Origin: Viridibacillus arenosi
GTDB lineage: Bacteria > Bacillota > Bacilli > Bacillales_A > Planococcaceae
Direction: 5' to 3'
DNA length: 64,000 bases
Assembly (NCBI RefSeq): GCF_001955655.1
Contig: NZ_MSPW01000012.1
Location: 62,001 to 126,000, forward strand
Position numbers and translations under genes: made by a program. Below are positions 16,716 to 26,726 of this stretch, piece after piece. Positions within the stretch are counted from its first letter, which is position 1. The number at the start of each line of letters is the position of its first letter. The notes below the pieces were generated by a model that made no database searches, had not been told where the DNA came from, and saw only the letters and a list, made by a program, of their open reading frames with translations.

Positions 16716-16865
16716 GATACTTCAATTTATTTGAAATTAATTCAACTGAAAACCGGATAGTTAGTAATAAAGTGCATCAGAAATAGAATGAATGCGTATA
16801 TATATGTATAAGTGGAGAGAAACCGACCTTTTTCAATAAACATTTATGAAAGGGGGATTTTTAAA

Positions 16866-17129
16866 ATGGGGTTAAATATAACATTATGGATTGTTGCCGC
16901 TTATATTTTATTATCGTTCATTTTAATGCCTATGCAATATAAGTACATTACACATTTAAAAGAAACCGATAAGAAAATAAAGGAATTGGGTTTAACGAAA
17001 GATGAATACTATGAGAAGATGAGTTTCGAAACGCAAGTGTTAACTTTTAATGCACAAGGAAATTTATTGTTTTTGGGAGCAAACCTTTTCTCTACACTTT
17101 TGTATAATTGGAAGCAACGAAAGAATTGA
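16866..17129 (+). CDS. DUF3949-like small membrane protein
   Basis: 87 residues from the ATG at 16866, which follows AAAGGGGGATTTTTAAA; the frame is open from 16812. One N-terminal membrane helix (about 4-24) is followed by an amphipathic segment HLKETDKKIKELGLTKDEYY and a second hydrophobic region (QGNLLFLGANLFSTLLY). It resembles DUF3949 proteins of Bacillales. Function unknown. It converges on yqhG and a bidirectional terminator follows. Confidence 0.65.
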   Translation: MGLNITLWIVAAYILLSFILMPMQYKYITHLKETDKKIKELGLTKDEYYEKMSFETQVLTFNAQGNLLFLGANLFSTLLYNWKQRKN

Positions 17130-17205
17130 ACATTAAATTCGAAATTTAGAGCTTAATAAAATGGGTTAGTTTTTCAATTCCCTATCCTTCTCTCTTTAAT
17201 CAAAA

Positions 17206-17244
17206 AAAGTACATTACTACAAGTTCTTAGTAATGTACTTTCAT
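17206..17244. terminator. Bidirectional terminator between convergent genes
   Basis: AAAGTACATTACTA pairs perfectly with TAGTAATGTACTTT around CAAGTTCT. It lies between the DUF3949-like gene (plus) and yqhG (minus) and has A and T tracts on both flanks. Confidence 0.85.
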
Positions 17245-17317
17245 TTATATTACTTGCAGTTTTAAAGCAAGTTTTTTCTTATTTAACTCTTATCAGCACT
17301 TAAAGTCAGCTGCATAA

Positions 17318-18097
17318 TCATTTCAAATAAAACAATCCACCATTAATTACTTCGATTTTAATTCTAGGGTCGTATTGTTCTTCTAGTGCTTGCTTCTCCA
17401 TTTCGTAACTTTCCGGCTTATCTTCAACCCCATCATAAAAGTACTCTAATACTTGTTGTGCCTTTTGCCACCTTTTGTTCGCTTCTTCAGCCCAAGTATG
17501 GTCATCTTGTTGAACGATAGTTTCTATTGCTACATTTAATCGTTCTAATGCGCGAATTGGTTTTATAATATAAGGGAGCTCAAATGCATTGTCTGGCATG
17601 GTTGGTACTAAATCCACTTCACTTAAAGATTCTTGAAAGCCATCTAAAAGTTGGCCAGTCATTAAATTTAAGCCAAAAGAATTCAGCATTTCTTTTGTTT
17701 GATCGCTGTAATATGACACTTTATAATTTACAGCAAGCCATGGGGTTAAAATGGTTTTTGTTTCAAGATGATTTACATTCTCAAACATTTGTACAAATGC
17801 ACCTAACTCTTTAGTTGCTTGAAACAATTGACTGAGTCGAGGAGAACCGAAATGCACAACTTCTCCTTTGATATTGTCATCAAGCTTTGTTTGATCTGTA
17901 ATTAAAGTTAATTGAGCTGGACATGGTACACCGTTCGTACTTTCTAAATATCTCCAATAAAAAGGACGGTTCATAATCCGTTTATCCATATCAATCGTTA
18001 ATTGCACAGTGATGTAATGGTCACTTTCATTTACAATATGACAATCGTTCTCTAGAAAAAAATTCCGTAAGTACCCATGAACTTGTTGTGGGAACAT
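17318..18097 (-). CDS. yqhG: YqhG-family protein
   Basis: 259 residues from the ATG at 18097, preceded by AGAGGAGGGTTTAC; the frame is open to 18148. It matches YqhG along its length, with the N-terminal FPQQVHGYLRNFF, the RPFYWRYLESTNGVPCPAQL block and a central HFGSPRLSQLFQATKELGAF. No catalytic motif or membrane segment is visible. It is encoded about 85 bases behind an SNF2-type helicase, the same yqhH-yqhG pairing as in B. subtilis, which suggests a shared but unknown role. Confidence 0.9.
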   Translation of the reverse strand: MFPQQVHGYLRNFFLENDCHIVNESDHYITVQLTIDMDKRIMNRPFYWRYLESTNGVPCPAQLTLITDQTKLDDNIKGEVVHFGSPRLSQLFQATKELGAFVQMFENVNHLETKTILTPWLAVNYKVSYYSDQTKEMLNSFGLNLMTGQLLDGFQESLSEVDLVPTMPDNAFELPYIIKPIRALERLNVAIETIVQQDDHTWAEEANKRWQKAQQVLEYFYDGVEDKPESYEMEKQALEEQYDPRIKIEVINGGLFYLK

Positions 18098-18181
18098 GTA
18101 AACCCTCCTCTGAATTCTCCTGGCGCATCTTTTTCGGGCAAAAAACATATACCACCGTTACTTTTTGTTTTAATTGTACTT

Positions 18182-19702
18182 TTATAAAGCAGATAAAATG
18201 TCGTCTAATTCTCCGACTACTTTTTCAAAGACATCAATTTTAACGTAGAGCATGTCCAGTATATCTTTTTCAATAGTGTTATCTGTCACTAGATTATAAA
18301 TTTGAACGTCATGTTCTTGTCCTAAACGATGGACACGGCCAATTCGTTGCTCTAACTTCATCGGGTTCCATGGTAAATCATAGTTTATGACATGATGACA
18401 GAATTGCAGGTTTATCCCTTCCCCACCTGCTTCCGTTGCAATGAGGACTTGTGCATGTTCCTTGAATAAGTGCTTCATGTAATCACGTTTACTTTTCTTG
18501 AATTTCCCATTAAAAAGAACACTTGTAATACCTTTTGAATTTAAATACCACTGCAAATAAGCTTGACTTGCTCGATATTCGGTAAAAATAATAACCTTGT
18601 CAGTTGTCTTGGAAATAATCTCATAAGTCTTCTCCGCTTTCGAGTTTACTTCCAATGCCATTAGTTTTTGAATGACTCCTTCAACGTAATCTTCCTCTTC
18701 TTGGTCACCACAATTTTGACGCATATTATTTAAGGTTAAGTAAGTAGCTTCCTTGCTACTACACATTTCCTTTTGTAAAGTAATCATTGAAAATGCGCCA
18801 GAAAACGCAGATGAAACATCTTTTAAATCCAAAATCAAATTGTAAACTTCTCTTTCCTCATCAGTAAATTGAATTGGGATAATTTGTACTTGTCGATTTG
18901 TCCATTCAATCCCTGTATCCTGCCTTCTATTTCTGACCATCACTTGATTAACTAATTCTCTTAAATACTCATCGTGCTCTAAATTATGTTTGCTTGCTGA
19001 AAACGAGGACTGAAACATTTCATAATTACCTAAATGTCCAGGCTTTAATAAAGAAATGAGATAAAACAATTCAAATACATCGTTTTGAATAGGCGTAGCA
19101 GTTAATAATAGACAAAACTTCTTCTTTAAACTTTGGACAAACTCGTAGATTTTCGTTTTATGATTTTTTAGTTTATGTGCCTCATCAATAATAATCATGT
19201 CATAATCCTGAGCATATATTGCCTCTCTATGAGGACTCTTTTTTGCCGTATCCATGCTCATAACTACTATATCGTATTGATCTAACTGAATATTTTTCTT
19301 ATACGCAATTACAGGAATATAAAATTTATAATTTAATTCCTCGACCCATTGATTAATAAGAGAAGCTGGAGCTAATATTAATGCTTTTTTGACAAGCCCT
19401 CTTATTAAATATTCTTTCAGTATTAGACCTGCTTCTATCGTTTTACCAAGACCTACTTCGTCTGCAAGAATCGCTTTTCCATTCATCCTTTCGATGACTG
19501 TTTTAGCTGCTTCTAATTGATGAGTAAGGGGTGTTAGGTTTGGTAAGTATTTAGGAGATTGGAGACCAGAAAAGTCAGTAATAAGATTTGTTTTTACTAC
19601 GTCGTAACTCATATTGTAGAGTTTCCAACTATCCCATTCACCATTACTCTCCAGCTTGTTTATGAAGTCTTCTTCCCACTTAGACGACCTTTCAATAATC
19701 AT
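18182..19702 (-). CDS. yqhH: SNF2-family DEAD/DEAH-box helicase (YqhH-like)
   Basis: 506 residues from the ATG at 19702; GTG/ATG options exist at 19711 and 19708. SNF2 motifs in order: Walker A LADEVGLGKTIEAG (about 79-92), DEAH in IIDEAHKLKNHKT (about 171-183), motif III LLTATPIQNDVFELFYL, and the helicase C half with ATEAGGEGINLQF and LEQRIGRVHRLGQ. This is an ATP-driven duplex translocase of the RapA/HepA type without accessory domains. In B. subtilis the homologue lies beside gcvT; here gcvT is not in the window. Confidence 0.9.
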   Translation of the reverse strand: MIIERSSKWEEDFINKLESNGEWDSWKLYNMSYDVVKTNLITDFSGLQSPKYLPNLTPLTHQLEAAKTVIERMNGKAILADEVGLGKTIEAGLILKEYLIRGLVKKALILAPASLINQWVEELNYKFYIPVIAYKKNIQLDQYDIVVMSMDTAKKSPHREAIYAQDYDMIIIDEAHKLKNHKTKIYEFVQSLKKKFCLLLTATPIQNDVFELFYLISLLKPGHLGNYEMFQSSFSASKHNLEHDEYLRELVNQVMVRNRRQDTGIEWTNRQVQIIPIQFTDEEREVYNLILDLKDVSSAFSGAFSMITLQKEMCSSKEATYLTLNNMRQNCGDQEEEDYVEGVIQKLMALEVNSKAEKTYEIISKTTDKVIIFTEYRASQAYLQWYLNSKGITSVLFNGKFKKSKRDYMKHLFKEHAQVLIATEAGGEGINLQFCHHVINYDLPWNPMKLEQRIGRVHRLGQEHDVQIYNLVTDNTIEKDILDMLYVKIDVFEKVVGELDDILSAL

Positions 19703-19969
19703 GATCATCACCTCTTGAGATTTTTTCTTACTTATGTTGTCCCAAAAAGAAATACCTATGATTATTTATTTAAAAATAAACTCGTATAAGTTTATTAATA
19801 TGTGAATAGAAAGGAAAATACACGTACCTAAAAGTTTTAATCTCATGTTTTTTCGCATATTCTTTCAATTTATATTGATCAACTTTATTCAACTCCTGTT
19901 ACTTTTTTGTATGAGATTCTTCATTTTGTAAAGAATAGTAATATTCTTTTTTAACTGGAGTGAATAATA

Positions 19970-20395
19970 ATGATAAAACTACAATCCCCCATTGAAGGAA
20001 GAAAAACTCATTTTGGATATATTCGTGATATTTTCGAAGAATATGGTTGTGATTTTTCTTCAAATTTTGAGTATGACCAAGGGCAATTTGATAGCATTTT
20101 ATGGCGAGACGCTGGAGAGACGATCTATTTAAGACTTCCCTTTATAGTATTAGAGGGAGAATTAGACCACTACGAAGCTTTAATTGCATTCGGTTCCCCT
20201 TATGTCATTAAACATGTTGTGAATATTGGTTTAGACCGTGATGAAAATGCATTAGCTACCGTAGCTGGGATTAGTCAATTTCAAAAGCCTTTGGATAAAG
20301 ACGGTCATATCGAAGATAAAAGTAGATGGGTACAAGCCAGCGAAAATAAAATAGAGAAATTATTGTATTCTCTCGAAGAGCCATTAAGTTCCTGA
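19970..20395 (+). CDS. yugN: YugN-like family protein
   Basis: 141 residues. It matches YugN with IPIEGRKT-like opening (QSPIEGRKTHFGYIRDIFEE), the GQFDSILWRD segment, LPFIVLEGELDHYEALIAFG and HVVNIGLD. No membrane segment or catalytic motif is visible. YugN-like proteins are small cytosolic proteins of unknown function in Bacillales. Monocistronic, with a strong terminator 20 bases after the stop. Confidence 0.85.
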   Translation: MIKLQSPIEGRKTHFGYIRDIFEEYGCDFSSNFEYDQGQFDSILWRDAGETIYLRLPFIVLEGELDHYEALIAFGSPYVIKHVVNIGLDRDENALATVAGISQFQKPLDKDGHIEDKSRWVQASENKIEKLLYSLEEPLSS

Positions 20396-20412
20396 TTAGA
20401 TTTGTAAACTGT

Positions 20413-20456
20413 TAAAACCGCTTGAATATATAGATTCAAGCGGTTTTATTTTTTAC
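20413..20456 (+). terminator. Terminator of yugN
   Basis: AAAACCGCTTGAAT and ATTCAAGCGGTTTT form a 14-bp stem around ATATAG, followed by ATTTTTTA. Confidence 0.9.
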
Positions 20457-20565
20457 TCTATAGCTCCTGAATATTAGATACTTCTACAACTTCCCAAAAT
20501 CACATTATAAACTCCTGCATTATTGGCAAAACTAACAGATACCAATAGATGTTAGAGGGTGCAAT

Positions 20566-21663
20566 GTGAAAAACATCGGTTCAATTAGTATATTACACGT
20601 CATATTCTTGTCGATGACCGTCATCGGTTTAAAAAATCATGTAACCATTATTCCGTCATTATTAAAAGTTGCTGAGAGGGATGGATGGGCTTCTATAATA
20701 TTAGCGACAGTAGCACTATTTCCTTGGCTGTTTCTCTTAGTTTATATTCATAAAAAATCAAAACAAGAACCCATAAAAGATTGGCTAAAAAATAAGATAG
20801 GCAAAGTGGGCTCTTCCATTGTGTTATATATTATAGCTATTTATCTTATTATTATCGCTGCTTTTACAATGAGAGAAACTTTGCAATGGATTACTACTAC
20901 TTTTCTACCTAAAACACCAATGTTAATAATGTTGATTGTTTACACTATTCTATGCATTTTACTTGTCACATCGAATTTACAAACCATTGCTATGATTAAT
21001 GTTATGGTACTTTTTGGAGTAGTCGTTTTTGGTTTTTTTGTAGCATTTACGAACATTCAAGTAAAGGAACCTGAGTTATTGCGTCCTTTTTTTGAACATG
21101 GATTACCACCAATTTTGAAAGGAATGGTGTACCCAGCATCCGGATTTATCGAGTTAGTGCTGGTTTTATTCCTTCAACATCAAATTAAAGGCAAAATTCG
21201 GTGGTATCATTTCACAGTAATGCTTCTAATTTTAATGGGATTAACACTTGGTCCACTCGTTGGAGCAATCATTGAATTTGGACCAACTGAGGCTGCAAAA
21301 CAAACCTATCCTGCTTATGAAGAGTGGGGACTCATATCAATAGGTCGTTTTATTGAACATCTTGATTTTCTTTCAATTTATCAATGGCTTACGGGTGCAT
21401 TTATAAGAGTTGGATTATTACTATACGTCGTTGTAGATATTTTCAATATGAACGGAAAGAAAAAGCGTATTTGGTTAACACTATCTCCTGCTTTCTTCTT
21501 TGCTTCCTTATCATTATTTCTATTGAGCGACAGTATGTTTCTTGAAATAAAGGGGCATTATTTATTAACTGTTACCTTTTACTTCTTTTTAACACTTTCC
21601 CTTTTTCTTGGTATTGTAGCTTTCTTTTCAGGAAGAGCAGCCAAAAAAGCTCAAGCAAAATAA
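20566..21663 (+). CDS. gerAB: GerAB/ArcD/ProY-family spore germination permease (B subunit)
   Basis: 365 residues, ten predicted membrane helices. The opening ISILHVIFLSMTVIGLKNHV matches the family. B subunits of GerA-type receptors bind the germinant and have an amino-acid permease fold; they act in the spore inner membrane. The start is GTG at 20566 after GAGGGTGCAAT. It is followed by A and C subunit genes, giving order B-A-C rather than the A-B-C of B. subtilis gerA. Germinant unknown. Confidence 0.92.
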   Translation: MKNIGSISILHVIFLSMTVIGLKNHVTIIPSLLKVAERDGWASIILATVALFPWLFLLVYIHKKSKQEPIKDWLKNKIGKVGSSIVLYIIAIYLIIIAAFTMRETLQWITTTFLPKTPMLIMLIVYTILCILLVTSNLQTIAMINVMVLFGVVVFGFFVAFTNIQVKEPELLRPFFEHGLPPILKGMVYPASGFIELVLVLFLQHQIKGKIRWYHFTVMLLILMGLTLGPLVGAIIEFGPTEAAKQTYPAYEEWGLISIGRFIEHLDFLSIYQWLTGAFIRVGLLLYVVVDIFNMNGKKKRIWLTLSPAFFFASLSLFLLSDSMFLEIKGHYLLTVTFYFFLTLSLFLGIVAFFSGRAAKKAQAK

Positions 21664-21687
21664 TTACTTAGAAAGTAGTGAAAATCG

Positions 21688-23145
21688 ATGGAATCTGCTA
21701 AAGAGCCAATAGATATCAATGCCTTGAGGCAGTTATTTCAAAAGTCTGCGGATGTTCATTTTCAAGCATATACATTCAATCAACATAAAGTACAATTTAT
21801 TACTTGTGATGCAATGGTAGATCAACAGCTTTTAAATGAAGTTATTATCCAAAGAGTGCAACAATTATTATCTAACAATATAGAGCAAACTTTGGAAGAA
21901 GCCATAAAAACTCAATTAATCATTCCTGATTTAATAAAAGTTGAAGATAAAGAAGAAGCTATATCACTCGTATTTACAGGACACTTACTTCTTTTTTTTG
22001 AAGATGAACTTCTCCTATATTCAAGTAATATTGCTAAAATGCCTAATCGAAATCCTGAAGAAACTCGAATGGAAATGGTTATAAAAGGACCAAGGGATAA
22101 CTTTATCGAAGATGTTTCAGTTAATATTGCATTAATTAGAAAGAGATTACCGACAAACTCATTGTGTGTGGAAAAATTTGTACTAGGAGAGCGTTCAAAA
22201 ACTTCAGTAGCCATTCTCTATTTTGACGATATTGCTAATAAGGAAATATTGAGCGAAATCAAAAAGGAATTAAATAAAGTCGATACTGATATTGTTTTTA
22301 GTGGAGATTTATTAATGGAACACATTATTAAAAGTGGCATGCTATTTCCAAGGACTGATTATACGGGAAGGCCAGATCATGCCATTCAATCCCTTGTCAG
22401 GGGGCGTTTTCTTATACTAGTTGAAGGAGTAGCCTACGTTGTTATCACGCCAGTGAATTTGTTTTTACTCTTAAAATCGGGTGAGGATAATGAAAATACC
22501 ATCATTTTCAGTTCATTTGAACGGATACTTCGTGTGTTTAGTATATTAATTGGTTTACTCCTTCCTGCATTTTGGCTCGCTTTAACTACTTTTCATCAAA
22601 ATCAAATGCCACTTCAATTACTAGCGACCATTGTACAATTGAATACAGGACTTCCACTTCCTTCCGCAATAGAAATGCTCCTTATGCTCCTCATGTTTGA
22701 ATTATTCAGAGAGGCGGGTTTACGTCTTCCATCTGCCATTGGAGGAACTATTAGTGTTGTTGGTGGATTAATTATTGGAGATGCAGCAATCCGAGCAGGT
22801 GTAACCAGTCCTGCGATGATCGTCATTATAGCGATTTCAACCATTGCAACTTTTACGCTAATCAATCAATCCCTTGTTACTGCAGTAAGTGTGTTACGTA
22901 TTTGTTTTATAGTCGCTACTGCATTTTTTGGTTTATTCGGCTTCTTTATGTCTCTTTACTTCACCTTATTTTACTTAACAAATATTCGAACATTCGGAGT
23001 TCCATACATGAATATTTCCTCAGATTTAAATTGGTCGACAATCAAAAAATCGCTCTTTAGACTTTCTCCAAAAAACTATTCTAAGCGTCCTAATATGTTA
23101 GACCCACTGGATAAAACACGGACAAAAGAGAAAAAAAATGAATAA
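21688..23145 (+). CDS. gerAA: GerA-family spore germination protein (A subunit)
   Basis: 485 residues. A soluble N-terminal domain (about 1-245) contains GPRDNFIEDVSVNIALIRKR, a hallmark of GerAA proteins, and is followed by DYTGRPDHAIQSLVRGRFLI and about five membrane helices with the conserved LPSAIEMLLMLLMFELFREA and GLRLPSAIGGTISVVGGLII. A subunits oligomerise and act as germinant-gated channels. Its last 8 bases overlap the start of the C subunit gene. The ribosome binding site (GAAAGTAGTG) is weak. Confidence 0.95.
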   Translation: MESAKEPIDINALRQLFQKSADVHFQAYTFNQHKVQFITCDAMVDQQLLNEVIIQRVQQLLSNNIEQTLEEAIKTQLIIPDLIKVEDKEEAISLVFTGHLLLFFEDELLLYSSNIAKMPNRNPEETRMEMVIKGPRDNFIEDVSVNIALIRKRLPTNSLCVEKFVLGERSKTSVAILYFDDIANKEILSEIKKELNKVDTDIVFSGDLLMEHIIKSGMLFPRTDYTGRPDHAIQSLVRGRFLILVEGVAYVVITPVNLFLLLKSGEDNENTIIFSSFERILRVFSILIGLLLPAFWLALTTFHQNQMPLQLLATIVQLNTGLPLPSAIEMLLMLLMFELFREAGLRLPSAIGGTISVVGGLIIGDAAIRAGVTSPAMIVIIAISTIATFTLINQSLVTAVSVLRICFIVATAFFGLFGFFMSLYFTLFYLTNIRTFGVPYMNISSDLNWSTIKKSLFRLSPKNYSKRPNMLDPLDKTRTKEKKNE

Positions 23146-24292
23146 GAGAATTTGGATTATTGTACTTTTACTCTCGACTTTTCTTTCTGGTTGTTGGGAT
23201 GTAGACGAGCCTGAAAGGATGCTATATGTGCACGGGGTGGGCGTAGATTTCAAGGATGGTGAATACGAAGTCTACACTCAGATTATTGATTTTAGCAATA
23301 CTGCAAAAACCGAACAACCTACTAATAATCCCGTACAGTCCGAAGTCGGTTATGCCAAAGGGAAAACGATTGATGAAGCAATTTTCAAATTATATCATTC
23401 CATTGATCAAAAAGTTTTTTGGGGTTTCTTTACATTTATCATTTTCTCGGAGGAAGCTTTAAAGGATGGGCGAGCAAATCCTATTATAGATAATTTCCTT
23501 CGTTATAGAGAAACTAGATATCAAATCTGGATGTACGGTACTAATGATCCGATTAAGGATTTATTGTTAGCAACACCCATCATAAATAAATCTCTAATAT
23601 TGTCAAAGTTGGGTGACCCAGAAAATTCATATGAACAAGAATCCTTTATAAAACCCATCAATTTCCGCGAGTTAATCATTGGACTAAACGAACCAAATCA
23701 CGAAATGGCTATACCATTTATATCTGTCAATAAAAATTGGGAAACGGAACAAAACGAAACCAATACCATTTCTTTATCTGGAGTAGGATTACTCTCCCCA
23801 AAAGAATTTAAAGGGTATCTGCCTGCAGACAAAATACGTGGATTACAGTGGATGACAAAAGAAACGAAACGTGGGGAAGTTACAGTCCAACTAGATTCTA
23901 ATGATTCAGTAGAATTCACTGTAGTTGTCGATAAATTAAAATTGAAAGTAAAACCAATTGTTAGAAAGAATGATGTGAAATTCGATATTGCTATAAAAAT
24001 GAACGTCACTGTTAGTGAATTTCATGGAGATTTATCGTCTAATGAAATTCGAAGAGAGGTAATTAAAGAAGTAGAAAAAGAAATAAGAGGCACATATGAA
24101 GAAGCATTAAATCATAATACGGATATCTATCGATTATCTGAGTACCTATACCGTAAAGAATTCAAAGCCTGGAAAAAGCTTCAGAAAGATGGAAAAGTAG
24201 AACTAACAGAGCATTCTATACAGAATATTAAAGTGGAAATTAGAAAGTTAAAATCACAAAGAAAATCGTCTAAGGAGACTATTGAAAAATAA
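23138..24292 (+). CDS. gerAC: Ger(x)C-family spore germination lipoprotein (C subunit)
   Basis: 384 residues. The signal peptide with lipobox LSGC (Cys19) is followed by WDVDEPERMLYVHGVGVDF, the normal start of GerC lipoproteins; three domains follow, ending in a Lys-rich helix. It is lipid-anchored on the outer face of the spore inner membrane and completes the receptor. Its start overlaps gerAA by 8 bases. A long terminator hairpin follows. Confidence 0.94.
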   Translation: MNKRIWIIVLLLSTFLSGCWDVDEPERMLYVHGVGVDFKDGEYEVYTQIIDFSNTAKTEQPTNNPVQSEVGYAKGKTIDEAIFKLYHSIDQKVFWGFFTFIIFSEEALKDGRANPIIDNFLRYRETRYQIWMYGTNDPIKDLLLATPIINKSLILSKLGDPENSYEQESFIKPINFRELIIGLNEPNHEMAIPFISVNKNWETEQNETNTISLSGVGLLSPKEFKGYLPADKIRGLQWMTKETKRGEVTVQLDSNDSVEFTVVVDKLKLKVKPIVRKNDVKFDIAIKMNVTVSEFHGDLSSNEIRREVIKEVEKEIRGTYEEALNHNTDIYRLSEYLYRKEFKAWKKLQKDGKVELTEHSIQNIKVEIRKLKSQRKSSKETIEK

Positions 24293-24365
24293 CGTTGCTC
24301 CGAATATCTGAAATATACATTGTGAAATACTATCTAAATATGCACTAACATGGTACATGTATTTA

Positions 24366-24431
24366 TAGGGAGACTATTTTTAAGATTGTTGTGTAGCAAG
24401 CCAATCTTGAAAGTAACGGTCTCCCTTTTTC
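24366..24431 (+). terminator. Terminator of the ger operon
   Basis: GGGAGAC (24368-24374) pairs with GTCTCCC and encloses a second stem, AAGATTG with CAATCTT; TTTTTCTAG follows. The stem is long and interrupted. Confidence 0.75.
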
Positions 24432-24539
24432 TAGTTAACTAATTATGTAAGTTGTTTTACGTTTTAAAAGTAAGCTATTGTATTATGTTTAAATTCTCAT
24501 TGGATTAATAATCTATACTTTTATAAATTTGAATAGCCT

Positions 24540-24574
24540 TTAAAAAAAGTTACTGAATTTCTCCAGTAACTTAA
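24540..24574 (-). terminator. Terminator of the double P-loop ATPase gene
   Basis: AAGTTACTG and CCAGTAACTT pair around AATTTCT, followed on the minus strand by TTTTTTTA. It lies about 100 bases beyond the stop of the minus-strand gene at 24676. Confidence 0.7.
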
Positions 24575-24675
24575 TCTTATATATTTTTTCACTAAAAACT
24601 TAAATATTATTAACAGATATACATCTGATGTACAATTAAGATTTGCGCTAATAGACATATCTTTCTTATAATACG

Positions 24676-25791
24676 TTACCTAAACTCATTTACAGTTGAG
24701 CCTTTTAATAGCTCAACTATTGTGTTTTCAATTTCTTTTTGTATACCTTCAACAATAGAGAAATCAACTGCTTCGTAATAAATCGCTTCTAACTTATCGT
24801 ACGATATTTTTGCTTCAGCTAAACTTGCTGTTCCCTCATTCATTTTATTTCGATATCGTTTGGAAATCTCCAAAATTTGCTCTTCATAAATTTCATCCGT
24901 TCTTGGGAAAACGGCAACATTGTATAAATCAATTATTTCGTCGCCTTCACGAGATGGAAAATATTCATGAGGTGCTGTACTGTCAAAAATCGCGATTCCA
25001 AGTTCTCTGAGGATGACCATATCCAAACTATTTGGATCAAATCCGCAGTGATAGATCTCAACATCTAAGCCTCTTTCTTCAGCTGTAGAAGCTAATTTCT
25101 TCAGAAGAGTTGATTTTCCTGAACCAGGTCTGCCTTTTAAAAAGTAACGCTTACGAATGTTCTCAGTTAGATTTGGAACATAATCTACTGCTCCTATTGG
25201 CGTAGCTGCTCCTAAAAAACGATGTCGGACATCTGCTTCCTTATTTAAATGAATTTCCCCAAAAAATGTTACTTTTATCTCCTCAGTCAATACATTTAAC
25301 TTTTCAAAATCCATATTGGCAATATAGATTGCTTCCCATTCATCATGAACGGCTAACGCTTCTGCATAAGAATGATAAGCTTGCCCATACGCTTCTTCTT
25401 TTTCCTTCATTAATTGAATAATGTCATCCGTTTTGGTGCCAAGTTGTTGTGAATTCCACGCATTCCCTAGATTCACATACTCCTCAATAGCACCAGGAGC
25501 TTTAGGTTCTATGACATGCGGTTCCGTTCCATCAACAATCCCTATCTTTAATGTAGGAAAAATAACACCATCAATAGAATCTGAATCAGAAGCACAATGG
25601 ATGAATTCTACATCATACCCTTTTTCCTGCCAGTCACTCGCAATATTCTTCATTAAAGTCGACTTCCCAGTCCCTGGACCACCTTTTAATATGAAGATCT
25701 TCTCTAATCCCGCATAATTAGAATCGTATAGGCTAAAGAAACCTCTTGCCGTATTTCCCCCAAAAAAATAATGTAACGCTTTTCCGCTCAC
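24676..25791 (-). CDS. Tandem P-loop ATPase/NTPase (PRK06851-like)
   Basis: 371 residues from the GTG at 25791 (GGAG 10 bases upstream; a TTG precedes it). The protein is an internal duplication: GGPGTGKST (37-45) and GRPGSGKST (220-228), each followed by a block with the shared order FIHCASDSDSIDGVIFPTLK and IYHCGFDPNSLDMVILRELG, then DGTEPHVIEP and DSTAPHEYFP. Such double P-loop proteins occur in spore-forming Firmicutes with unknown function. The HC motifs after each P-loop may bind metal or form part of the active site. It is monocistronic. Confidence 0.75.
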   Translation of the reverse strand: MSGKALHYFFGGNTARGFFSLYDSNYAGLEKIFILKGGPGTGKSTLMKNIASDWQEKGYDVEFIHCASDSDSIDGVIFPTLKIGIVDGTEPHVIEPKAPGAIEEYVNLGNAWNSQQLGTKTDDIIQLMKEKEEAYGQAYHSYAEALAVHDEWEAIYIANMDFEKLNVLTEEIKVTFFGEIHLNKEADVRHRFLGAATPIGAVDYVPNLTENIRKRYFLKGRPGSGKSTLLKKLASTAEERGLDVEIYHCGFDPNSLDMVILRELGIAIFDSTAPHEYFPSREGDEIIDLYNVAVFPRTDEIYEEQILEISKRYRNKMNEGTASLAEAKISYDKLEAIYYEAVDFSIVEGIQKEIENTIVELLKGSTVNEFR

Positions 25792-25997
25792 CAAAAAAAT
25801 CTCCTCTCTAACTGGAAGTTTTTCTATAGATGTAAGGTATGCGAAAGAAGAGATATAGGTGAATGCCTAATGAAGATTACTGGGAAAATTGAATAGCATA
25901 TGTAATATGCTATTCCTCCCTACCTTTCAGTCACCATGTAGATTTAAAGTATAGTTTTAAAAAAAGAAACAGCTGCTCATTTATTAACTGCAAACAA

Positions 25998-26040
25998 AAC
26001 GAATCCATTTTGAAAACAAGTATGTTCAAAATGGATTCTT
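25998..26040 (-). terminator. Terminator of the yfiT-like gene
   Basis: GAATCCATTTTGAA and TTCAAAATGGATTC form a long stem around AACAAGTATG. CGTTTTGTTTGC follows on the minus strand and TTTATCTTT on the plus strand. Confidence 0.75.
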
Positions 26041-26068
26041 TATCTTTCAGGAAAATTTAATTTTTTTA

Positions 26069-26578
26069 TTACTTTAAAGCATTTTTTATATGAGCTAAGT
26101 GATGATTACCATGCCATGCATAAATACCAATGTTTTTTTCGAGCGATACAGCACCAGAATCAGGATGGATAAATGTTCTTTTTAGTTGTTCATCAGTTAA
26201 ATTTTCAATTAAATAAATCCAACGCTCATGTAAGGATTCAATGATTTTCAAAGAAGTGGCGATGGGTAATTTTGAATCCGGCAACTCAGCCCATTTATCT
26301 TCAGAATACGGTTTAATTGTTGGAGTTTCTTCTGTTAATGCTAGTTTGAAACGGATATAAGCATTCATATGACTATCTGCAATGTGATGGACAATTTGTC
26401 GAATAGTCCAACTACCTTCTCGATATGTATTCTCTAGTGCTTCGTCAGTTAAATGATTGACTACATCCTTTAATCTTATTGGTAACGTACGAATTTCATT
26501 TTCCCAAGACTTTATTTCTTCTGTTGAAATGTGTTCTGTACAAACGAATTCTCCTATAGGAAATCTTTCATTCATCAT
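26069..26578 (-). CDS. yfiT: DinB/YfiT-family putative metal-dependent hydrolase (bacillithiol transferase-like)
   Basis: 169 residues, the normal YfiT length. Three His that bind the metal in the DinB four-helix bundle are visible in WTIRQIVHHIADSHMN and in YAWHGNHHLAHIKNAL. The opening RFPIGEFVCTEHIS is conserved. Relatives include bacillithiol-S-transferases that attach bacillithiol to electrophiles. The actual substrate is unknown. Two adjacent ATGs (26578 and 26575) are possible starts. Confidence 0.88.
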   Translation of the reverse strand: MMNERFPIGEFVCTEHISTEEIKSWENEIRTLPIRLKDVVNHLTDEALENTYREGSWTIRQIVHHIADSHMNAYIRFKLALTEETPTIKPYSEDKWAELPDSKLPIATSLKIIESLHERWIYLIENLTDEQLKRTFIHPDSGAVSLEKNIGIYAWHGNHHLAHIKNALK

Positions 26579-26726
26579 CTATTTATCCCACCCTATTCTT
26601 TATTTTCAAAAACTGCGTTAAATCCAATATTTGTTATATATTTTACATTTTTTACTGTACAATTAATATATCAATATTCAAGAAAAGTGCAGATTACCTT
26701 GAATTTTTAAGATTGGAGTTACGTTT

